In this document: piece by piece, positions 46,537-55,684 of the stretch | Numbering within the stretch: the stretch's first letter is position 1 | How the letters are laid out: each line of letters starts with the position of its first letter | Source: Clostridiaceae bacterium | GTDB lineage: Bacteria; Bacillota; Clostridia; Lachnospirales; Lachnospiraceae | Assembly: GCA_910574345.1 (NCBI GenBank) | Contig: CAJSZV010000030.1 | Coordinates: forward strand, 1-56,752 | Reading direction: 5' to 3' | Length of the DNA: 56,752 bases | Translations under genes and position numbers: made by a program | The notes under the pieces: generated by a model | The model's database searches: none | Seen by the model: only the letters and a program-made list of their open reading frames with translations | What the model was told of the DNA's origin: nothing

Positions 46537-47150
46537 TGATTTTTCGCGGAGAGCATCCCTTTCTGCTCTCTAAAAAGGAAACGGATAGGCGTACCTTGAC
46601 AAGTGAATATGGAAATCCTGTAGGAAATAGGAAACGGCGGAGCTGTATAATCGATACGCCAGGACTGCCTGTCTCTTAAACTTTATGACATGAGGATTGC
46701 GGGAGCACAAAGTGCGGAGCAATCCGGTATCAAAGGGGGCAAAAGACCTTTTGCCCCCAACATCATGACATAGTGTTTATGATATGGTGCCATAAAGCTT
46801 GGGGATTGAAAACGATGAAATGTTGTTTAGGGCATTGAAGTAAAGGCACGAGCGAAAATTATCTGGTTGTGGGCAAGGAAATGGGAACTTTGCGGCCATG
46901 ATACCGTTTCTGATAATGCTGCCTGATAAAGAGGGCATGTTATACTTCCGGAGATAAGCTGCTTTGGTGGAGGCTGTTTCCCGACAGCCGCCTGCAGGAT
47001 ATAAAGAAACAAAGAAGGTAAGAAGCAATGATTTCAACACGCTCAAAAAGAGGCGGGAAATGCCGCCTAGTGGTTATAGGACAACGGGATGGAAAAATAA
47101 AGTAAAAGAAAGAGAAAATCATTCTGCATTTTTGGAAAGAGAGGGGAAAC
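46537..47150. other. Gene-poor stretch of the first mobile element
   Basis: No convincing gene. It holds hairpins at 46549-46570 (GAGAGCA/TGCTCTC) and 46735-46758 (GGGGGCAAAAGACCTTTTGCCCCC, a perfect 10-bp stem), and a small one at about 47051-47069 (AGGCGG/CCGCCT). A -10-like TATAAT occurs near 46646. It may contain a transfer origin or leader RNA. Confidence 0.5.
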
Positions 47151-47420
47151 ATGGGGCTGACAAGGGAACGCCTTATGGAGATGGCGGCTGTGGATATACG
47201 GACGGTTGATATTTCCACACTGACAGATTTAAGAGATGTGGAGATTGATACGTCCAAGCCGGTAAGGAAAAAACTGGAGGATTTTGCCAGGCAGGTGAAT
47301 AATGTCTATGTCAATCGGATAGGGGATTACATCGTAAAAGTCCGGTTCCAGGAACAAGGGGCAACCATTGATGACAAGATGGAGGAATATTTGCGCAGGC
47401 TGGCAGAGGTACATATCTAA
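47151..47420 (+). CDS. DUF6870-like small mobile-element protein
   Basis: An 89-residue protein of the family that usually precedes serine recombinases in clostridial integrative elements. GLTRERLMEMAAVDIRTVD and VNRIGDYIVKVRF are recognisable. Function unknown. GAGAGGGG lies 4-11 bases before the ATG. It is followed without a gap by a short Cys-motif frame. Confidence 0.7.
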   Translation: MGLTRERLMEMAAVDIRTVDISTLTDLRDVEIDTSKPVRKKLEDFARQVNNVYVNRIGDYIVKVRFQEQGATIDDKMEEYLRRLAEVHI

Positions 47421-47579
47421 GTGGAGTGGAAGTGCAAAAACTGTAAAAAAGTATTGAAAAAGGGTAAAAGTTATGTTAATCTGTCATCAGGACAAATCAG
47501 CAGGACTCCTGATTCTGAAAGGCAGAAAAAAGCCAACGGCTTTATCCTGACTAGGAAAAGAACAGGAGTGATATCATGA
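47421..47579 (+). CDS. Small Cys-motif protein, 52 residues
   Basis: A GTG-started frame directly after the preceding stop codon. It encodes 52 residues beginning VEWKCKNCKKVLKKGKSYV, with a CxxC motif that resembles half of a Com-type zinc ribbon. Its stop overlaps the start of the recombinase gene (ATGA at 47576), a sign of translational coupling. Weak support from codon content, but the overlap and the Cys motif argue for reality. Confidence 0.6.
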   Translation: MEWKCKNCKKVLKKGKSYVNLSSGQISRTPDSERQKKANGFILTRKRTGVIS

Positions 47580-47788
47580 AAAATCAAACACATTTCTATG
47601 TTGCCATGTATCTCCGCCTTTCCAGGGATGACGGAGACAGAGATGGCACATCCAGGCTTGAGAGCAACAGCATAGGGAGCCAGAGGGAGATGATCCGTTC
47701 TTTTTTAAGAGAGCAGGAGGATATGGAACTCTATGATTCCTATGTAGATGACGGATTCTCAGGCGGTAATTTTGTTGAGGTAAGATAA
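47576..47788 (+). pseudogene. Serine recombinase of the first element, truncated by an insertion
   Basis: Only the N-terminal 65 or so residues of a large serine recombinase remain: the catalytic Ser16 in YLRLSRDDGD, SIGSQREMIRSFLREQ, and YVDDGFSGGNF. Normal proteins continue with a DRPGF-like segment, but here the frame runs into VEVR and stops. The break coincides with the left end of the second element, whose own recombinase lies head-on at 47837. The missing remainder should lie at the far right end of the second element, outside the window. Confidence 0.85.
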
Positions 47789-47829
47789 CGATACCTTTTT
47801 TGCAGAGGGTGTTATCTTACCTCTTTTTG
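47777..47829 (+). terminator. Hairpin at the left end of the second mobile element
   Basis: A 13-bp perfect stem GAGGTAAGATAAC (47777-47789) with GTTATCTTACCTC (47811-47823), then TTTTT on the plus strand. It lies between the broken recombinase and the intact, convergent recombinase. The element boundary is close to its left arm, near the GA at 47777-47778. Confidence 0.75.
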
Positions 47830-47836
47830 ATGTATG

Positions 47837-49558
<1,722 letters not shown>

Positions 49559-49613
49559 CTATATTATACCACATACCGCTGCCTGTGTCATGTATAAAAT
49601 GTGAAGAAACGCC

Positions 49614-49781
49614 CTATTTCCGGGCGTTTGCGGGGTTCAGTTCCATGTCTTTGCGAATGAGTTTTTTTATCTTTTTATCCAGTGTGTCCGTTGCGCGTTC
49701 ACTTGCGGACGAACATACAAGGTAAGTAACTTTTCCTATTTTATGCTCCGTTGTGGTAACGGGCGTTTGGTTTTGCGTCAA
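49614..49781 (-). CDS. TnpW-like small transposon protein
   Basis: A 55-residue protein with the conserved HKIGKVTYLVCSSASERATD segment of the TnpW family, which sits beside TnpX-type recombinases. Function not established. I chose a TTG start at 49781 with AGGGGGA six bases upstream rather than the longer frame. Confidence 0.8.
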   Translation of the reverse strand: MTQNQTPVTTTEHKIGKVTYLVCSSASERATDTLDKKIKKLIRKDMELNPANARK

Positions 49782-49841
49782 AGAAAATCCCCCTTTCTTT
49801 CGCAAACATATAATATAGTCTATGAATAGCAGCAAGTCCAC

Positions 49842-50258
49842 TATTCAATAAAACAAAGGCTTTAATCGGACGGTTATTAGCATAACCTCATGGGAATTTC
49901 ACCCCGGCATGGTTCTCATGCCGCCCTACCCATTGCCTGCGACGCTCTTAACGCTCGGACTGTGGCTGTAAGGAAGTATCATTGTATATTCTGCGTGTCG
50001 TCGCCCGCAAGCCGCTACACTTGCTTTCCGGCGCGGTGTTGGTCGCTCGGCTGTCCGGGCGGGGATAACCTCACCCGGATAGCGTCATGGCGCACCCGCC
50101 GTATGGCTCGGCGCAAAAGGAACGTATCCGATTTGCCCTATGCTGCGCCGCCGTTATCTTGCGCCGCTTTCTTTGTCAAGGTTCAGAATGGCTTTGCTGC
50201 CGCGTCAGCAGCGGAACGGAAAAGGGGGAGAGAGAAAGCGTCCCGCCGCCGCTGCGGT
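49842..50258 (-). ncRNA. Gene-free stretch with candidate structured RNA
   Basis: No convincing protein gene; the plus-strand frame over it is a shadow. Read on the minus strand it contains hairpins in close succession: TCCGGGT/GCCCGGA, GCAAG/CTTGC, CGGCATG/CATGCCG and GGTTAT/ATAACC. A TTGACA occurs at about 50174-50179 on the same strand. The density of stems suggests a structured RNA or a transfer-related site. I do not recognise the family. Confidence 0.4.
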
Positions 50259-50525
50259 TTATTCCTCTGCCTTAAAGGTGAGGACAGCCATCATCAGTTT
50301 TGCTTGCAGCCGTTCCCGAATGTCGTGGTCTACGCCAAAATAGACGTTCCCGCGCTCGTCGTACAGCTTCCGCATGGAGAGGCGGGCTATGTAGCCGCTG
50401 AAATGCTGCAAGACAATCTTCATGGCGTCCGGGTCGCCCTTTGTCGCTGCCACAATGACAGGATAAGGAACAAGGGCATTTTCCGGGTAGCCGGGTTCGT
50501 TACCATTCGTCCCATTCATCAGCAT
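50259..50525 (-). CDS. Helix-turn-helix domain protein of the second element
   Basis: An 88-residue protein of the same small HTH family as 46297-46536. Conserved features are VIVAATKGDPDAMKIVLQHF and DIRERLQAKLMMAVLTF. Its start lies within the end of the sigma-like gene, so the two are translationally coupled. Alternative internal ATG starts exist near 50519. Confidence 0.8.
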   Translation of the reverse strand: MLMNGTNGNEPGYPENALVPYPVIVAATKGDPDAMKIVLQHFSGYIARLSMRKLYDERGNVYFGVDHDIRERLQAKLMMAVLTFKAEE

Positions 50526-50940
50526 TTTCCTCCAGATATTTTCTTAATTTCTCAAAAGAGCTTGTCCGCCTGTACTGTATCGTGCTTCTCGACGTGTTGA
50601 ACAGCTCCGCAATCTCGGTATCGTTCATTCCCTCGAAGTAATACAGCAATATGGCTTTGCGCTTTTCTTCCGGCAAAGTACGGATTGCTTCAAGAAGCAG
50701 CTTTGGCGTGATTTTCTTCCCGGCTTTCTCAAAGACGGTTTCGGCGGCTTCACGTTTGAAATATTCATCAAACGTATGAAGCTGCCGCGCTTCGTCTAAG
50801 GTCATGTCGGAAAAGGTCACTTCCTTTGCCTTGTGTCTGCGAAGTTCTCTATGGGTGTCGCAAGCTTCATTGTGCAATACCGTATTACAAAACTTCTGAA
50901 AAGCACACTGTTTGTAAAACTCCCTGCTATTAGGTTCCAC
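50500..50940 (-). CDS. Sigma-70 region 4-like protein of the second element
   Basis: A 146-residue protein parallel to that at 45871. The C-terminal part has IRTLPEEKRKAILLYYF and DTEIAELFNTSRSTIQYRR, a sigma region 4-type HTH. The GTG at 50940 is preceded by AAGGAGGTGAGAAT; the upstream extension to 51045 is unlikely. It probably controls transfer gene expression of the element. Confidence 0.82.
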   Translation of the reverse strand: MEPNSREFYKQCAFQKFCNTVLHNEACDTHRELRRHKAKEVTFSDMTLDEARQLHTFDEYFKREAAETVFEKAGKKITPKLLLEAIRTLPEEKRKAILLYYFEGMNDTEIAELFNTSRSTIQYRRTSSFEKLRKYLEENADEWDEW

Positions 50941-51041
50941 ATTCTCACCTCCTTTCTCGTTGGAAAGTTGGTGGTGCTTCCCCCCTTTTCGCGGGGCAAT
51001 ACGGCGTTTTTCAAAAACGCCGAAGATTTTTTGAAATTTCT

Positions 51042-51227
51042 TCAAAAATTTTTTGAACGTACAAAATGCGCCCGTCCGAAAAGCCCGGACGGGCGCATAG
51101 GCATTGTAAGCAGTATCCAGATGATTAGACAGTTCATATATATAAGCGTAGTTTCCCCCGGTGGTGGGCGGGCTTTTTTTGATAAGTCAATAACTGTCGG
51201 ATTTTGTCGATATGCTTTTTGCTTCAT
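51042..51227 (-). CDS. Small hypothetical protein with hairpin-presented ribosome binding site
   Basis: A 61-residue frame starting MKQKAYRQNPTVIDLSKK. No known family. It has an excellent ribosome binding site (AAAGGAGG, 8 bases before ATG) that forms the loop of a 7-bp hairpin (51228-51250). Its 3' part overlaps a strong 12-bp hairpin (51067-51097), so it may be a leader peptide rather than a functional protein. It lies upstream of the sigma/HTH pair. Confidence 0.5.
   Translation of the reverse strand: MKQKAYRQNPTVIDLSKKARPPPGETTLIYMNCLIIWILLTMPMRPSGLFGRAHFVRSKNF
51067..51097 (-). terminator. 12-bp hairpin upstream of the sigma-like gene
   Basis: TGCGCCCGTCCG (51067-51078) pairs perfectly with CGGACGGGCGCA (51086-51097). 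On the minus strand it is followed by TTTTGT, so it resembles an attenuator or terminator before the sigma/HTH genes. Confidence 0.6.
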
Positions 51228-51250
51228 GGCGGCTACCTCCTTTAGCCGCC
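51228..51250 (-). promoter_or_regulatory. Ribosome binding site in a hairpin loop
   Basis: On the minus strand GGCGGCT-AAAGGAGGT-AGCCGCC directly abuts the ATG of the small gene at 51227. The Shine-Dalgarno sequence is exposed in the loop of a perfect 7-bp stem. Confidence 0.7.
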
Positions 51251-51399
51251 GATTTCAACAGTGATACCGCGTCATTTCATTAGAAGATAAAAAGAAACGG
51301 CGGCTTTGATTTTTCAAAGCTGCTGCGGAAATCAAAGAACGACAAGCAACAGTTCTGATTTTGCTCCAATATGGTTATTAGGGGCACAAATTAAAATCA

Positions 51400-51446
51400 A
51401 AAAAGAGCCGATAACAGCAGTATTTCAAACTGCATATTATCGGCTC
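51400..51446 (-). terminator. Rho-independent terminator of the methylase gene
   Basis: On the minus strand AGAGCCGATAA...TTATCGGCTCT (extended by CAG/CTG) is followed by TTTTTT. Confidence 0.85.
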
Positions 51447-51477
51447 TGCGTCTGTGCGTCTGGCTCTTTTAATTAAA

Positions 51478-52467
51478 TTATTTCTGTTGTTTTTTGGCTT
51501 TATTATATGTATTAGCTAACTGTCCACAAGCTGCTTTAATCTCTCTACCATGAGAAACTCTCATGGTAACTTCAAGTCCTGTTTGCTCTAATTGATGTTT
51601 GAACGCAACCATTTCTTGTTTTTGTGGTGCTCTAATTTTTGAATTACTCGTCGGGTTGTATTGCAGCACGTTAATCATAACATTTTTGCCCTTAAACCAT
51701 TTTGCAAGTTGCCTTATATCTGAGGAACGGTCATTTATACCTGGTAAAAGCAAATACGCAAATACCACTTTTCGATTATGCCTTTGAGAATAGGACAATG
51801 CTTGCTTAACAACATCTTCAATAGCGTACATGTGCATATGAGGAATGATACAGTTTCTCGCAGCCTGTGTTGCTGCATGTAAAGATATTGTCAACTGAAT
51901 TTTTAGATGTTCTTCGCGCAATTTTTTTAATTGATTAACTGGACCAACTGTTGATACGGTAATGCCGTCGGTTGGAAAGTTAAGTCCATTTCTATCTCGA
52001 AGAATATGGATTGCTGCAATCAAGTTGTCGTAATTGAATAAAGGTTCTCCCATTCCCATAAAAACGATACGATTTACTTTTTGACGTATCAATACAACCT
52101 GCTGCACAATTTCAGACGGTGTTAGATTACGAACAAAACCATTGCGTCCGGACTCACAAAAAATACAGCCAACAGAACAACCAACTTGCGTACTTACGCA
52201 AACAGTCCCACCATCTCGCCGTTTAATAAAAACCGTTTCAATATACCTGTTATCTTTCAATTCATAAACATACTTTTCAGTATCGCTACTTTTATAGACT
52301 TTTTTTGTTGATATTGATAGATTTTCTTTGTGAAATGGCTGTTTATACAATTCCGTATATAAGGCTCTTGCTTTATCCTCTCCAATTACTTCCGACATTT
52401 CTTTGTAAGTAAATCCGTATGGGTCATTCAATATTTCCGTAGGTGTACTTTTAGGTAAGTGTTTCAT
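51478..52467 (-). CDS. RlmN/Cfr-family radical SAM 23S rRNA methyltransferase, candidate resistance gene
   Basis: A 329-residue radical SAM enzyme of the family that methylates A2503 of 23S rRNA. The [4Fe-4S] cysteines are Cys97, Cys101 and Cys104 (GCSVGCIFC). The methyl-carrying catalytic cysteines correspond to Cys90 (VCVSTQVGC) and Cys314 (AACGQL). VFMGMGEPL and ISLHAATQ are conserved. It is shorter at the N-terminus than housekeeping RlmN and Cfr. Motifs after the cluster (GFVRNL) are RlmN-like, so C2 versus C8 methylation cannot be decided. Its AT-rich composition against GC-richer neighbours, position in a mobile element and attenuator suggest a ribosome-targeting antibiotic resistance role. 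Confidence 0.78.
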   Translation of the reverse strand: MKHLPKSTPTEILNDPYGFTYKEMSEVIGEDKARALYTELYKQPFHKENLSISTKKVYKSSDTEKYVYELKDNRYIETVFIKRRDGGTVCVSTQVGCSVGCIFCESGRNGFVRNLTPSEIVQQVVLIRQKVNRIVFMGMGEPLFNYDNLIAAIHILRDRNGLNFPTDGITVSTVGPVNQLKKLREEHLKIQLTISLHAATQAARNCIIPHMHMYAIEDVVKQALSYSQRHNRKVVFAYLLLPGINDRSSDIRQLAKWFKGKNVMINVLQYNPTSNSKIRAPQKQEMVAFKHQLEQTGLEVTMRVSHGREIKAACGQLANTYNKAKKQQK

Positions 52468-52490
52468 TTAAATATCCTTCCTTTTCAAAA

Positions 52491-52670
52491 TTAAAAAGTT
52501 TGTTTTTCAGAGTTTTTGATTATGATTTCTAGTTTTTCAACATCAACGATATGCGTTAATTTACATTTAGGGCAGAAAAGAGGAAAATTTCTTAATACCG
52601 TATTATAAAATACTTGAACCCTCGTCTTTCCGTTACAAATTGGACATTTTATCCAATATTTTTCAAGCAT
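52491..52670 (-). CDS. Cysteine-rich KTR domain protein
   Basis: A 59-residue protein with two CxxC motifs (CPICNGKTRVQV and CPKCK), the hallmark of the cysteine-rich KTR family found beside resistance genes in Firmicutes transposons. Function unknown; a zinc ribbon is likely. I start it at 52670, after the AAAGGAG site, because a terminator hairpin occupies 52690-52731 and excludes the longer frame. Confidence 0.85.
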   Translation of the reverse strand: MLEKYWIKCPICNGKTRVQVFYNTVLRNFPLFCPKCKLTHIVDVEKLEIIIKNSEKQTF

Positions 52671-52689
52671 AATATTTCTCCTTTTGCGC

Positions 52690-52731
52690 AAAAAAATGCA
52701 GGTCAATTCTCAACATGAGCATTGACCTGCA
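52690..52731 (-). terminator. Leader terminator (attenuator) upstream of the KTR-methylase operon
   Basis: On the minus strand TGCAGGTCAAT (52721-52731) pairs with ATTGACCTGCA (52697-52707) and is followed by seven T residues, 20 bases before the KTR gene. As it lies between promoter and structural genes it must be read through for expression. Confidence 0.85.
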
Positions 52732-52930
52732 TTTATACATATAATACTACAACAAAATTAAGGCATAGTTTTTATACTATGTCTATACGTCGTTAGTTTT
52801 GTTGTATAGCATACGCAAAATAAGCATGACAAAAAAGCCCATATTGAAAATGGGAAAAATCTTTTTTGATTTCAATGCTTATCGAATACGCATGCTATGT
52901 AACATAAACATTCCCCCCCTTTTATATAAT
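52732..52930 (-). promoter_or_regulatory. Attenuator leader with alternative hairpins
   Basis: Minus-strand leader RNA containing mutually overlapping pairings. The leader-peptide segment (52877-52897) can pair with 52804-52825, while TACAACAAAA in the same downstream segment can instead pair with TTTTGTTGTA (about 52745-52760). A CATAGT/ACTATG hairpin lies between. This arrangement resembles ribosome-stalling attenuators of resistance genes. Confidence 0.6.
52879..52905 (-). CDS. Leader peptide MLHSMRIR
   Basis: An 8-codon frame, ATG at 52905 and stop TAA, placed shortly after the promoter. The G-rich sequence AGGGGGGAATGTTT gives a ribosome binding site 7 bases before the ATG. An in-frame ATG two codons upstream lies too close to the site. 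Stalling here would change leader folding and permit read-through of the terminator at 52690-52731. Confidence 0.65.
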   Translation of the reverse strand: MLHSMRIR

Positions 52931-52958
52931 ATTATATACAAAAGCAGCTTGTTGTCAA
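52931..52958 (-). promoter_or_regulatory. Promoter of the KTR-methylase operon
   Basis: On the minus strand TTGACA (52953-52958), a 16-base spacer and TATAAT (52931-52936). Confidence 0.8.
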
Positions 52959-53054
52959 CATATATATATATGAATTATTTTGGCTAACTGATAGAACTAC
53001 GTAGACATATCCAAGAAGAAAGGGGAACAGTAAAATGTAATAGGGTGAATAACT

Positions 53055-53408
53055 ATGGCAAAAAGACCAGTACCACGATACGACTTTAAGGCTTTTGGGG
53101 CAGCGATAAAGGCAGCGCGTGAGGGATGCAAGGAGAGCCGCAAGAAAGTAGGCGACGAAATGTTTATCTCGCCGCGCTACCTTGCGAACATTGAGAACAA
53201 GGGGCAGCACCCAAGTTTACAGATATTCTTTGAGCTGATACAGCGTTACCATATATCCGTAGACCAATTCCTTTTAGAAACGCCGCCGGAGAAGAACACG
53301 CAGCGGCGGCAGCTTGACGCGCTTCTTGACGGTATGAGCGATACAGGCATACGGATTGTAACCGCAACGGCAAAGGAGATTTCCGAAGTCGAAAAAGAGG
53401 GCGAATAG
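53055..53408 (+). CDS. XRE-type helix-turn-helix regulator
   Basis: A 117-residue regulator with an N-terminal lambda-repressor-like HTH (about residues 12-70: FGAAIKAAREGCKESRKKVGD, YLANIENKGQHPSLQIFFEL) and a short C-terminal tail. It likely represses transfer or recombination genes of the element. A gap of 265 bases to mobC follows. Confidence 0.88.
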   Translation: MAKRPVPRYDFKAFGAAIKAAREGCKESRKKVGDEMFISPRYLANIENKGQHPSLQIFFELIQRYHISVDQFLLETPPEKNTQRRQLDALLDGMSDTGIRIVTATAKEISEVEKEGE

Positions 53409-53675
53409 GAATGTCCGACTTAAAACTGAACAGGATTTAGAAAGCGTTGTAATCTTTTTTGAGGTTGCAGCGTTTTTCTTTTGCGTAAGTTTGGCAAAAT
53501 CGCTTTTTCTCCGTAGTAGGTGATAAGAGCCTAAAGGATAAAAACATTCGTAGCAAGCATAGGAAGCGGGTACCACTTCCGTATTTTCGCCCTCCCGCGC
53601 TGCGGCGCGTCGGTTGAAAATTGCTTGTTGGGAAGTGTCCCAAACCCTCGGAACGGAAAGGAAAGGAGCGAACAC
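53409..53675 (+). other. Candidate origin of transfer upstream of mobC
   Basis: A non-coding stretch with inverted repeats: GGAAG-CGGGTACCA-CTTCC (about 53560-53578) and TTGGGA-AGTG-TCCCAA (about 53628-53643). Position directly before mobC and the relaxase gene matches where oriT usually lies. No known nic site was recognised. Confidence 0.45.
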
Positions 53676-54005
53676 ATGGACGGACGCAAAAGGACAGTGC
53701 AAATCAAATTCAGAGTGACGGAAGCGGAACGGGATTTAATACTGGAAAAAATGAAGCTCGTACCCACCCGGAACATGGCGGCGTATCTGCGGAAGATTGC
53801 CATTGACGGGTATATCATTCAGATAGACCACGCCGATATAAAGGCTATGACCGCAGAGATACAGAAAATCGGTGTCAACGTCAACCAGATAGCACGCCGC
53901 GTAAACGCGACGGGGAACGCATACCAAGAGGACATAGAGGAAATAAAGGGGGTGCTTGCGGAGATATGGCGGTTACAAAGATTAAGCCTATTAAAAGCAC
54001 TCTAA
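53676..54005 (+). CDS. mobC: MobC-family mobilisation protein
   Basis: A 109-residue relaxosome accessory protein that helps the relaxase bind and melt oriT. A ribbon-helix-helix-like N-terminus (QIKFRVTEAERDLILEKM) and the conserved IGVNVNQIARRVN segment are visible. I start it at 53676 after AAGGAG; the open frame begins at 53625. The relaxase gene overlaps its 3' end by 40 bases. Confidence 0.88.
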   Translation: MDGRKRTVQIKFRVTEAERDLILEKMKLVPTRNMAAYLRKIAIDGYIIQIDHADIKAMTAEIQKIGVNVNQIARRVNATGNAYQEDIEEIKGVLAEIWRLQRLSLLKAL

Positions 54006-55312
54006 GCAAAGCCCTTGACTATATCGAAAACCCGGACAAGACGGACGGGAAAATGCTTGTGTCCTCTTTCGGTTGCTCCTATGAAACGGCAGATATTGAG
54101 TTTGAATATACCCTGTCGCAAGCACTCCAAAAGGGGAACAATTTAGCCTTTCATCTGATACAGTCCTTTGAGCCGGGGGAAGTCGATTATCAGAAAGCCC
54201 ATGAAATCGGAAAGCAGCTTGCCGACGCGGTAACAAAGGGGCAGCATGAGTATGTACTCACGACGCACATTGACAAAGGACACGTCCATAACCATATCAT
54301 TTTTTGCGCGGTGAACTTTGTAGACCACCATAAATACAATTCCAACAAAAGGAGCTATTACGGCATACGGAACATGAGCGACAAGCTGTGCCGGGAAAAT
54401 GGCTTGTCCGTTGTCGTCCCCGGCAAGGGCAGCAAGGGAAAGAGCTATGCGGAGTACCAGGCAGAAAAGACGGGTACAAGTTGGAAAGGCAAGCTGAAAA
54501 CCACTGTTGACGCGCTTATCCCCCAAGTTTCCAGTTTTGAGGAATTGCTAACGCGGTTACAGGCGGCGGGCTATGAGATAAAGCCGGGGAAATATGTATC
54601 ATGCCGCGCCCCCGGACAGGAACGCTTCACCCGCCTTAAAACCCTCGGCGCAGACTATACAGAGGAAGCCGTAAGGGAACGGATAGCGGGCAGACGGACA
54701 AAGGTGGCGAAAGCTCCCAGAGAGCAGCGCGGCGTGTCGCTGCTTATCGACATTGAGAACAGTATCAAGGCAGCGCAGAGTAAGGGCTATGAACAGTGGG
54801 CGAAAATCCACAATCTGAAACAGGCAGCTAAAACAATGAATTTCTTGACGGAACATAAGATTGAGCAGTACGCGGATTTAGTCAGCCGGATTGAGGAAAT
54901 GGCAGCGGAAAGCGGACAGGCGGCAGACGCATTGAAGAACGCCGAAAAGCGGCTTGCGGAAATGGCGGTGCTTATCAAGAATGTTTCCACCTATCAAAAG
55001 ACAAAGCCTGTCTATGACGCATACCGCAAGGCAAGGAACAGGGAGAAGTACCGCGCCGGACAGGAACAGGCAATTATCCTCCATGAAGCCGCCGTAAGGT
55101 CACTGAAAGCGGCGGGCATTGCGAAGCTCCCGAACCTCGCCGCGCTGCAATCGGAGTATGAAGCCCTCCAAGCGCAGAAAGAAGCCCTTTACGCCGACTA
55201 TGGAAAATTGAAAAAGAAAGTCCGGGAATATGATATTATCAAGCAGAACATTGACAGCATTTTACAGGCAGACAGACAGCCGGAACGGGAAAAGGAAACA
55301 GAACGCGGATAA
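53966..55312 (+). CDS. MobA/VirD2-family relaxase
   Basis: A 448-residue conjugative relaxase. The N-terminal catalytic domain has the histidine triad HVHNHIIF (His106, His108, His110), a further His101 and the early AVTKIKPIKSTLSKALDYI block. The C-terminal half is helical and charged. It nicks oriT and leads the strand into the recipient. With MobC it makes the element mobilizable, as no coupling protein or mating-pair genes are visible in the window. Confidence 0.93.
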   Translation: MAVTKIKPIKSTLSKALDYIENPDKTDGKMLVSSFGCSYETADIEFEYTLSQALQKGNNLAFHLIQSFEPGEVDYQKAHEIGKQLADAVTKGQHEYVLTTHIDKGHVHNHIIFCAVNFVDHHKYNSNKRSYYGIRNMSDKLCRENGLSVVVPGKGSKGKSYAEYQAEKTGTSWKGKLKTTVDALIPQVSSFEELLTRLQAAGYEIKPGKYVSCRAPGQERFTRLKTLGADYTEEAVRERIAGRRTKVAKAPREQRGVSLLIDIENSIKAAQSKGYEQWAKIHNLKQAAKTMNFLTEHKIEQYADLVSRIEEMAAESGQAADALKNAEKRLAEMAVLIKNVSTYQKTKPVYDAYRKARNREKYRAGQEQAIILHEAAVRSLKAAGIAKLPNLAALQSEYEALQAQKEALYADYGKLKKKVREYDIIKQNIDSILQADRQPEREKETERG

Positions 55313-55375
55313 GGATAGCAAAATCCCCGCCGCTGTGCTATGATAGGGCTATCAAAAAGCAGAGGAGCGTTGAGC

Positions 55376-55627
55376 ATGGAAAACCAGAAAATGCCGGAAT
55401 ATGAAACCATACGCGCCGCCGTTGCCGGGGAGAAATGGGCGGTGGAGAAAGTCGTGGATTGCTACAAGGACGAAATCGACAGGCTATCGACGGTAGCGGT
55501 CAGACAGCCAGACGGAAGCACGAAACAGGAAATCAACGAAGATATGCGCCAGTCTATCACAAAGAAGCTGATAGAAGCCCTCCCGCAGTTCCCGCTTGAA
55601 GAAATGGAAAAGGGAAATGTCAGATAG
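55376..55627 (+). CDS. Helix-turn-helix domain protein, third paralogue
   Basis: An 83-residue member of the same small HTH family as 46297 and 50259 (YETIRAAVAGEKWAVEKVVD and MRQSITKKLIEAL). The ATG at 55376 has GAGGAGC upstream; the longer frame to 55340 is unlikely. A strong terminator follows. Confidence 0.8.
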   Translation: MENQKMPEYETIRAAVAGEKWAVEKVVDCYKDEIDRLSTVAVRQPDGSTKQEINEDMRQSITKKLIEALPQFPLEEMEKGNVR

Positions 55628-55638
55628 GCAAAAAAAGA

Positions 55639-55684
55639 ACAGGGCGCGGAAGCCAGTATATGACTTCCGCGCCCTGTCTTTTTA
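55639..55684 (+). terminator. Rho-independent terminator of the mobilisation operon
   Basis: A 14-bp perfect stem ACAGGGCGCGGAAG (55639-55652) with CTTCCGCGCCCTGT (55664-55677), followed by CTTTTTA. Confidence 0.92.

Noticed and set aside
46964-47209. 81-residue frame before the DUF6870-like gene
   Set aside because: It overlaps the better-supported gene at 47151, lacks a ribosome binding site and has shadow-like composition.
49890-50600. 236-residue plus-strand frame in the second element
   Set aside because: It runs antisense over the HTH gene and the structured stretch, has no domain and is rich in Cys, Arg and Pro as expected from a shadow frame.
52799-52987. 62-residue plus-strand frame starting MLYSIRKISMTKKP
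   Set aside because: It is antisense to the attenuator leader and crosses the minus-strand promoter; the hairpins explain its open frame.
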